From Brevundimonas sp. (lineage in GTDB: Bacteria > Pseudomonadota > Alphaproteobacteria > Caulobacterales > Caulobacteraceae), in assembly GCF_031082345.1 (NCBI RefSeq), contig NZ_JAVHLH010000064.1, positions 1 through 12,014 of the forward strand: a DNA stretch of 12,014 bases, in the 5' to 3' direction. The translations under genes were made by a program, and so were the position numbers. The notes under the pieces are model-generated. The model did not search any database. It saw only the letters and a list, made by a program, of their open reading frames with translations, and was not told where the DNA came from. Every line of letters begins with the position of its first letter. Position 1 is the first letter of the stretch. Shown here piece after piece: positions 7,353 to 12,014 of this stretch.

Positions 7353-8850
7353 CGCACCGGTCTCCCCCTCCAAACTCATCCAGGGCCGCACCGGCCTGTG
7401 GGAAATCGTCATGGGGCTGGAGATCCACGCCCAGGTGGCGTCCAAGGCCAAACTGTTCTCGGGCGCCGCCGTCGGCTTCGGCGCCGGTCCCAACGAGCAG
7501 GTCTCGCTGGTCGACGCCGGCTTCCCCGGCATGCTGCCGACCCTGAACAAACTCTGCGTCGAACAGGCCGTCCGCACCGGCCTCGGCCTCAATGCGCAGA
7601 TCAACAGGCGCAGCCAGTTCGACCGCAAGAACTATTTCTACCCCGACCTGCCGACCGGCTATCAGATCAGCCAGCTCTATCACCCGATCGTCGGCGAGGG
7701 CGTCGTCGAGGTCGAGGCCGAGGACGGCTCCTTCTTCAACGTCGGCATCGAGCGCCTGCATCTGGAACAGGACGCGGGCAAGCTGATCCACGATCTGTCG
7801 CCGACAGAGTCCTATGTCGACCTGAACCGCGCCGGCACGGCCCTGATGGAGATCGTCTCCCGGCCCGACATCCGCTCGCCGGAAGAGGCGGTCGCCTACG
7901 TCAAGAAGATCCGCACCATCCTGATCTATCTCGGCACCTGCGACGGCGACATGGAGAAGGGCAATCTGCGCGCCGACGTGAACGTGTCCGTCTGCCGCGA
8001 AGGCCAGTACGCCAAATACAAGGCGACCGGCGACTTCAGCCACCTCGGCACGCGCTGCGAGATCAAGAACATCAACTCGTTCCGCTTCATCAGCCAGGCC
8101 ATCAACTATGAGGCCCGGCGCCAGATCGAGATCCTCGAGGACGGCGGCAAGATCGATCAGGAGACCCGCCTCTACGACCCGACGGCCGGCGAGACCCGCT
8201 CGATGCGCTCCAAGGAAGAGGCGATGGACTATCGCTATTTCCCCGACCCCGACCTGCTGCCGCTCGAGATCGAGCAGGCCTGGATCGACGAGATCAAGGC
8301 GAACCTGCCCGAACTGCCCGACGCCAAGCGCCGCCGGCTGATGGCCGACTACGGCCTGTCGCAGTACGACGCCGTGGTGCTGATCTCGGAACAGGCCAAG
8401 GCCGACTATTTCGAGGCCGCCGCCAAGGGCCGAGACGCCAAGCTGGTCGCCAACTGGGTCACCAACGAGCTGTCGGCTCGCCTGGCGGCGAATGATCTGG
8501 ACTTCGACCAGAGCCCGGTCCCGGCCGCCCATGTGGCCCAGCTGGTCGAGCTGATCGAGACCAACGTCATCTCGTCGAAGATCGCCAAGGAGGTCTTCGA
8601 CCACGTCTGGAACGGCGAGGGTTCGCCGGCCGAGGTCGTCGAGAAGCACGGCCTCAAACAGGTCACCGACACCGGCGCGATCGAAAAGGCCATCGACGAC
8701 ATCATCGCCGCCAACCCCGACAAGGCCGCCGCCGTCGCCGAAAAACCCCAGGCCCTCGGCTGGTTCGTCGGCCAGGTCATGAAGGCCACTGGCGGCAAGG
8801 CCAACCCGGCCGCCGTCAACGACATCCTGAAGGCCAAGCTGGGGCTGTGA
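7345..8850 (+). CDS. gatB: Asp-tRNA(Asn)/Glu-tRNA(Gln) amidotransferase subunit GatB
   Basis: GatB binds mischarged Asp-tRNA-Asn (or Glu-tRNA-Gln), activates the side-chain carboxylate with ATP and transfers ammonia delivered from GatA. The 501-residue protein has the family segments in order: [13 protein letters not shown] (residues 19-31), [60 protein letters not shown] and [12 protein letters not shown], then the helical YqeY-like tRNA-binding tail ending [10 protein letters not shown]. The ATG at 7345 lies inside the end of the preceding DUF5063-like gene, 8 bases before the end of its stop codon, with GGAAG (7336-7340) as a possible ribosome site; the roughly 18-residue lead before the conserved core is plausible. 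Codon use returns to the high-GC pattern immediately after the overlap. The REP-like repeat follows the stop. Confidence 0.98.
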   Translation: MTDAPVSPSKLIQGRTGLWEIVMGLEIHAQVASKAKLFSGAAVGFGAGPNEQVSLVDAGFPGMLPTLNKLCVEQAVRTGLGLNAQINRRSQFDRKNYFYPDLPTGYQISQLYHPIVGEGVVEVEAEDGSFFNVGIERLHLEQDAGKLIHDLSPTESYVDLNRAGTALMEIVSRPDIRSPEEAVAYVKKIRTILIYLGTCDGDMEKGNLRADVNVSVCREGQYAKYKATGDFSHLGTRCEIKNINSFRFISQAINYEARRQIEILEDGGKIDQETRLYDPTAGETRSMRSKEEAMDYRYFPDPDLLPLEIEQAWIDEIKANLPELPDAKRRRLMADYGLSQYDAVVLISEQAKADYFEAAAKGRDAKLVANWVTNELSARLAANDLDFDQSPVPAAHVAQLVELIETNVISSKIAKEVFDHVWNGEGSPAEVVEKHGLKQVTDTGAIEKAIDDIIAANPDKAAAVAEKPQALGWFVGQVMKATGGKANPAAVNDILKAKLGL

Positions 8851-8857
8851 ACCCTTT

Positions 8858-8981
8858 CCTTCTCCCCTTGCGGGAGAAGGTGCCCCGGAGGGGCGGATGA
8901 GGGGTCTCTCCGGCCCCTCCCGCGCGACCCCTCATCCGTCCTCGCTCCCGCTCGGCCACCTTCTCCCGCAAGGGGAGAAGG
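8858..8981. repeat. REP-like nested inverted repeat between convergent genes
   Basis: A 25-base arm at 8858-8882 (CCTTCTCCCCTTGCGGGAGA...) is repeated perfectly in inverted form at 8957-8981. Each arm is itself a small hairpin (CTTCTCCC, 5-base loop, GGGAGAAG). Further in, CGGATGAGGGGTC (8894-8906) pairs with GACCCCTCATCCG (8926-8938), so the whole element can fold into a long cruciform-like stem with a roughly 19-base loop. Nearly identical intergenic elements are familiar from many alphaproteobacterial genomes, where their translations give SPLAGEG-like peptides. It separates gatB and hdaA, ends 8 bases from the hdaA stop codon, and could act as a two-way terminator or mRNA 3' stabiliser. 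It contains no coding capacity of its own. Confidence 0.9.
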
Positions 8982-8988
8982 GATGTCG

Positions 8989-9672
8989 TTACTCAAACAG
9001 CTCCCCGCTCTCCGGCGCGCCCTCGACCACCGCCCGCGCCAGCGCCCGCGTCACCGGCCGGTGCAGGGCGTCCAGCCGTTCGACCACATCAGCCGCCGCC
9101 GCCGCCGACCGGTCGATGCGCCGCAGCAGATAAGGGATGACGTCCCCGGCCGGGCGGATGCCGCGCTCGGCGAACCGCGCCTCCAGCATGGCCGCCAGCA
9201 CGGCGTCGTCCGGAGCCTCCACCGCGACGGTGCGGACGGCGTCCAGCCGCGAGCGCAGGTCGGGCAGGGCGGACGACCACGCCGACGGCGGCTCGCGCGC
9301 GATCAGCAGCAGGGCCCCGCCCGGCGACTGGGCCAGGTTGATCAGGTGAAACAGGGTCTCGTCGTCGGCGTCGCAGGCCCGGTCCAGCAGCACCGGCCGA
9401 CCCTCCAGCTCCAGCGGATCGATCAGCGCCGCTTCGGCCCCGTGCAACGCGGTCGCGCCGACCCGCTCGGCCCAGATCTGCCCCAGCCGGCTCTTGCCCG
9501 AGCCTTCGGGACCATGGACCGCCATCACCCCGCCGATCAGATTGGGCCAGTCCGCCAGCGCCTCGACCGCCGCCCGGTTGCTGTCCGAGACCACGAACCC
9601 TTCCGCGCCCTCGGGCAGGTCGCGCTGCAGCGGCAGGCGCATCTGGTCGGGGGGTGAGGAGCGGGCGGTCAT
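8989..9672 (-). CDS. hdaA: HdaA, regulatory inactivator of DnaA
   Basis: This 227-residue protein resembles the AAA+ part of DnaA without the DNA-binding domain. Hda/HdaA, bound to the sliding clamp, stimulates ATP hydrolysis by DnaA and so prevents re-initiation of replication. The clamp-binding motif QMRLPL (10-15) is near the N-terminus, close to the consensus QL-x-LPL of Hda. Then come the DnaA-like FVVSDSNRAAVEAL (26-39), the Walker A loop GPEGSGKS (54-61), a relaxed Walker B region PVLLDRACDADDE (93-105, with Arg after the first Asp) and the arginine-containing DLRSRLDA segment. It ends SGELFE. The start is uncertain: ATGs at 9672, 9681 and 9684 are in frame and none has a clear ribosome site; 9672 is chosen because the clamp motif is then 10 residues in. 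It converges on gatB and diverges from aspS. Confidence 0.9.
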   Translation of the reverse strand: MTARSSPPDQMRLPLQRDLPEGAEGFVVSDSNRAAVEALADWPNLIGGVMAVHGPEGSGKSRLGQIWAERVGATALHGAEAALIDPLELEGRPVLLDRACDADDETLFHLINLAQSPGGALLLIAREPPSAWSSALPDLRSRLDAVRTVAVEAPDDAVLAAMLEARFAERGIRPAGDVIPYLLRRIDRSAAAAADVVERLDALHRPVTRALARAVVEGAPESGELFE

Positions 9673-9746
9673 CCCGTTCATCATAGCAGAGCTGGCGGCC
9701 TGTCTCCTCTCCGGGGCGGATCGGCGGTGCACAGACCCTCCCTGCT

Positions 9747-9755
9747 TGTGGATGC
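9747..9755 (-). promoter_or_regulatory. DnaA-box-like site upstream of hdaA
   Basis: On the minus strand the 9-mer reads GCATCCACA, matching the DnaA box TTATCCACA at the last seven positions. It lies 75 bases before the chosen hdaA start. As I recall, hdaA transcription is activated by DnaA in Caulobacter crescentus, which makes the position meaningful, but a 7-of-9 match is expected fairly often by chance. Confidence 0.35.
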
Positions 9756-9833
9756 ATCGCCCCGTCGCATGCGTCCGATTCTGACGCACCGGTCGGCCAT
9801 ACTGTCCCGGTCGGCCGCCAGGGGGCAGGGATG

Positions 9834-9851
9834 GGTAGACGAGGTAGACGA
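9834..9851 (+). repeat. two tandem 9-base repeats upstream of aspS
   Basis: GGTAGACGA occurs twice in direct succession (9834-9842 and 9843-9851). The GGTAGAC core recurs inverted as GTCTACC at 9879-9885, so 9843-9885 could form a 7-base-pair stem with a 29-base loop, or the three copies could be protein-binding half-sites. Confidence 0.6.
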
Positions 9852-9923
9852 GATACACCGTGTTTTTTTCGGGCCGGAGTCTACCTTCGGGTTCAGCCGG
9901 CGCCGGCGGAACGGCCTCCAGCC

Positions 9924-9950
9924 TTGACTTTCGGGGGCGATAATGCGCCC
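9924..9950 (+). promoter_or_regulatory. possible promoter elements of aspS
   Basis: TTGACT (9924-9929) and GATAAT (9939-9944) lie 55-81 bases before the aspS ATG. Their 9-base spacing is too short for a standard pair, and the Caulobacter pattern (10-14 bases before GCTANAWC) is not met either, so at most one of the two belongs to the real promoter. Confidence 0.25.
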
Positions 9951-10004
9951 TTCCGGCCTCCCGATTTGAGGCCTCTTCGGCCCGTATTCCAAGACGAACC
10001 GCTC

Positions 10005-11786
10005 ATGCACGCCTACCGCTCCCACACCTGCGGCGCCCTCCGTTTGGCCGACGCCGGATCGAACGTCCGTCTGTCCGGCTGGGTGCACCGCAAGCGCGAC
10101 CACGGCGGCCTGCTGTTCGTCGACCTGCGCGACCACTACGGCCTGACCCAGTTGGTCCTGCACCCCGAGACGCCGGGCTTCGAGGCCGTCGAACGCCTGC
10201 GCGCCGAGAGCGTCATCCGCATCGACGGCGAGGTCGTGGCCCGCGAGGCCGCGGTGGTGAACCCCAACCTCCCGACCGGCGAGATCGAGATCCGCGTCGC
10301 CGCCGTCGAGGTCCTGTCAGAGGCCGCCGAACTGCCCCTGCCGGTCTTCGGCGAGCCGGAGTACCCCGAGGAGCTGCGCCTCAAGCACCGCTACCTCGAT
10401 CTGCGGCGCGAGACCCTGCACAAGAACATCGTCCTGCGCTCGAAGGTCATCCATTCGATCCGCCATCGCATGGTCGAGCAGGGCTTCCTCGAGTACCAGA
10501 CCCCGATCCTGACGGCCTCCTCGCCGGAAGGCGCGCGCGACTTCCTGGTGCCCTCGCGCCTGCACCCGGGCAAATTCTACGCCCTGCCGCAGGCCCCGCA
10601 GCAGTTCAAACAGCTGCTGATGGTCTCCGGCTTCGACCGCTATTTCCAGATCGCCCCCTGTTTCCGCGACGAGGACCTGCGCGCCGACCGTTCGCTGGAG
10701 TTCTACCAGCTCGACGTTGAGATGAGCTTTGTCACGCAAGAGGATGTTTTTGCTGCGATAGAGCCCGTCATGCACGGCGTGTTCGAGGAGTTCGCCGACG
10801 GCAAGACGGTCGATCCCTATCCCTTCGTGCGCATCCCCTACCGCGAGGCCATTTCCCTGTTCGGCACCGACAAGCCGGACCTGCGCAACCCGATCGAGAT
10901 GTCCGACGTCAGCGACCATTTCCGCGACGGCGGCTTCGGCCTGTTCAACAAGATCCTCGCCGCGGATGCGAAGAACGCCGTCTGGGCCATTCCGGCCCCG
11001 ACCGGCGGCTCGCGCGCCTTCTGCGACCGGATGAACTCCTGGGCCCAGGGCGAGGGCCAGCCCGGCCTCGGCTACATCTTCTGGTCCGAGGACCAGGGCG
11101 CCTGGGGCGGCCCGATCGCCAAGAACCTCGGCGCCGAGGCGACCGACGCCCTGATGAAGTCGCTGGCCATGGGCAAGGGCGACGCCGCCTTCTTCGCCGC
11201 CGGCGACCCGTCGGTGTTCTACAAATTCGCCGGAAACGCCCGCACCAAGCTGGGGCAGGACCTCAACCTGATCTCGGACGACGAGTTCAAATTCTGCTGG
11301 ATCGTCGACTTCCCCATGTTCGAGTGGTCCGAGGAAGAGAAGAAGGTCGACTTCTCGCACAATCCCTTCTCGATGCCGCAGGGCGAGATGGAGGCCCTTC
11401 AGACCAAGGACCCGCTCGACATCCTCGCCTACCAGTACGACATCGTCTGCAACGGCTATGAGTTGTGCTCGGGCGCAATCCGGAACCACAAGGCCGAGAT
11501 CATGCTCAAGGCCTTCGAGATCGCCGGCTATGACGCCTCGGTGGTCGAGGAGCAGTTCGGCGGCATGCTCAACGCCTTCCGCTATGGCGCGCCGCCGCAC
11601 GGCGGCCTGGCCCCCGGCATCGATCGCATCGTCATGCTGCTGGCCAACCAGACCGCCATCCGCGAGGTCATCGCCTTCCCGCTGAACCAGCAGGGCCAGG
11701 ACCTGCTGATGAGCGCCCCGTCTGACGCGGCCGAGCGTCAGTACAAGGAACTGCACATCCGGCCCGCCCTTCCGCTGAAGGGCTGA
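10005..11786 (+). CDS. aspS: aspartyl-tRNA synthetase, probably non-discriminating (Asp/Asn)
   Basis: AspRS is a class II synthetase that charges tRNA with aspartate. The 593-residue protein has the bacterial layout: N-terminal OB-fold anticodon domain (1-about 105, [11 protein letters not shown]), linker [11 protein letters not shown] (125-135), class II motif 1 around [14 protein letters not shown] (156-169), [13 protein letters not shown] (173-185), motif 2 with [12 protein letters not shown] (219-230), the large bacterial insertion, and motif 3 [13 protein letters not shown]. In the anticodon domain, H33 replaces the Leu of E. coli RDLG (L30) and A83 replaces its Lys81; residues other than Leu/Lys here go with relaxed tRNA-Asn recognition in other bacteria. 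With gatCAB nearby, it likely makes Asp-tRNA-Asn for amidation. Start: ATG at 10005 gives the family-typical [10 protein letters not shown]; the ribosome site is weak. Codons at about 10717-10761 are unusually A/T-rich at third positions. Confidence 0.98.
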   Translation: MHAYRSHTCGALRLADAGSNVRLSGWVHRKRDHGGLLFVDLRDHYGLTQLVLHPETPGFEAVERLRAESVIRIDGEVVAREAAVVNPNLPTGEIEIRVAAVEVLSEAAELPLPVFGEPEYPEELRLKHRYLDLRRETLHKNIVLRSKVIHSIRHRMVEQGFLEYQTPILTASSPEGARDFLVPSRLHPGKFYALPQAPQQFKQLLMVSGFDRYFQIAPCFRDEDLRADRSLEFYQLDVEMSFVTQEDVFAAIEPVMHGVFEEFADGKTVDPYPFVRIPYREAISLFGTDKPDLRNPIEMSDVSDHFRDGGFGLFNKILAADAKNAVWAIPAPTGGSRAFCDRMNSWAQGEGQPGLGYIFWSEDQGAWGGPIAKNLGAEATDALMKSLAMGKGDAAFFAAGDPSVFYKFAGNARTKLGQDLNLISDDEFKFCWIVDFPMFEWSEEEKKVDFSHNPFSMPQGEMEALQTKDPLDILAYQYDIVCNGYELCSGAIRNHKAEIMLKAFEIAGYDASVVEEQFGGMLNAFRYGAPPHGGLAPGIDRIVMLLANQTAIREVIAFPLNQQGQDLLMSAPSDAAERQYKELHIRPALPLKG

Positions 11787-11790
11787 AACG

Positions 11791-11817
11791 AAAAGGCCCC
11801 GCCGGAGCGGGGCCTTT
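11791..11817. terminator. bidirectional intrinsic terminator after aspS
   Basis: AAAGGCCCCG (11792-11801) pairs with CGGGGCCTTT (11808-11817) around a CCGGAG loop. It starts 4 bases after the aspS stop. The A run on the left gives a U run for minus-strand transcripts, and the short T run on the right serves aspS, so it probably ends both converging genes. Confidence 0.85.
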
Positions 11818-11819
11818 GA

Positions 11820-12014
11820 TCACCGGCCGCTGCTGGCGACCACGATGTTGCGGCTGCGCGGCGGGACCGGCGGGACCGGCGGCCTCGGCGGGGTGGGAAC
11901 GGCCCTGACGCTGCTCACGCCGCGGCAGGCCCGCGCCGTCAGATTGCCCGGCAGGCGCGTGCCGGCGTCGCCGCAGGCCCGGGCGACCTGCGCCTGGCTC
12001 AGGCCCCGCGCGCG
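11820..12014 (-). CDS. C-terminal fragment of an unknown protein with a proline-rich tail
   Basis: An open minus-strand frame of 64 codons enters from the right edge and stops with TGA at 11822-11820, just past the shared terminator. Almost every codon ends in G or C, as in the other real genes here. The visible peptide includes GLSQAQVARACGDAGTRLPG and a later ARACRGV, so two Cys are 18 residues apart, then a PPRPPVPPVPPRS tail built from 9-base DNA repeats (11862-11888) and an end IVVASSGR. The two Cys and a Pro-rich tail would suit an exported protein, but the N-terminus is missing. I do not recognise it; a chance open frame in GC-rich DNA is possible. Confidence 0.5.
   Translation of the reverse strand, partial: RARGLSQAQVARACGDAGTRLPGNLTARACRGVSSVRAVPTPPRPPVPPVPPRSRNIVVASSGR

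Larger units (their letters stand above)
9673..10004. other. 332-base gene-free region between divergent hdaA and aspS
   Basis: No credible gene is seen on either strand. The stretch should hold the promoters of both genes. It contains a DnaA-box-like 9-mer (9747-9755), two tandem copies of GGTAGACGA (9834-9851) with an inverted GTCTACC at 9879-9885, a run of seven T at 9863-9869, a TTGACT (9924-9929) and a GATAAT (9939-9944) that lie only 9 bases apart, a small hairpin GGGCG/CGCCC around that GATAAT (9935-9950) and an 8-base palindrome GAGGCCTC (9968-9975). None of these alone defines a promoter. Confidence 0.6.

Noticed and set aside
7318..8649. Minus-strand open frame of 443 codons opposite gatB
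   Set aside because: The translation is a Val/Leu/Asp/Gly-biased mirror of gatB codons without recognisable domains, and gatB itself is certain.
8897..9133. Small plus-strand open frame starting in the REP-like element
   Set aside because: It runs from the repeat into the antisense of hdaA and yields a Ser/Arg-rich peptide with no support.
9831..10004. N-terminal extension of aspS
   Set aside because: The extra 58 codons have no similarity to AspRS, and [10 protein letters not shown] at 10005 is the usual opening of the family.
10317..11756. Minus-strand open frame of 479 codons opposite aspS
   Set aside because: It is a shadow of the aspS coding frame; no motif, no ribosome site, and aspS is complete and conserved.

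Overview
The window is compact, very GC-rich DNA (roughly two thirds or more G+C in the genes sampled by hand) from an alphaproteobacterium. A Caulobacterales genome, with Brevundimonas as the best guess, is suggested by the gene content (short HdaA with a clamp-binding motif, alphaproteobacterial pyrB/pyrC/plsY/dprA order, GatCAB plus an AspRS with non-discriminating features) and by a REP-like inverted repeat of a type common in that group. The taxonomic call is inference from family resemblance; no search was run.

Positions 1-4415, minus strand, form one tightly packed transcription unit read right to left: ruvX (Holliday-junction resolvase-like), an AEC-family transporter, pyrB (aspartate carbamoyltransferase), a dihydroorotase-like pyrC, plsY (glycerol-3-phosphate acyltransferase) and the first 25 codons of dprA. 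Three junctions overlap by ATGA or GTGA. The pyrC product has lost essentially all the metal-binding and catalytic residues of dihydroorotase, so it is probably a structural partner of PyrB and not an enzyme.

Positions 4501-8850, plus strand, hold a small predicted lipoprotein of unknown function, then gatC, gatA, a 154-residue DUF5063-like protein and gatB. The DUF5063-like gene is the most unusual item here. It overlaps gatA at its start and gatB at its end, so it looks translationally coupled to the tRNA amidotransferase genes, yet its G+C (about 59% by hand count over six lines) is well below theirs.

Positions 8851-8988 are a REP-like nested inverted repeat between the converging gatB and hdaA genes. 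hdaA (minus) encodes the DnaA-inactivating factor of the replication clamp. A 332-base gene-free region (9673-10004) separates hdaA from the divergent aspS and carries a DnaA-box-like site, a short tandem repeat and possible promoter pieces. aspS (plus) ends at a strong hairpin that also serves as the end of an incomplete minus-strand gene running off the right edge.

Functionally, aspS and gatCAB fit together: the AspRS has residues associated with mischarging tRNA-Asn with Asp, and GatCAB would convert that product to Asn-tRNA-Asn. The rest is core metabolism (pyrimidines, phospholipid), DNA maintenance and control of replication initiation. I found no CRISPR array, transposase, tRNA or rRNA gene.
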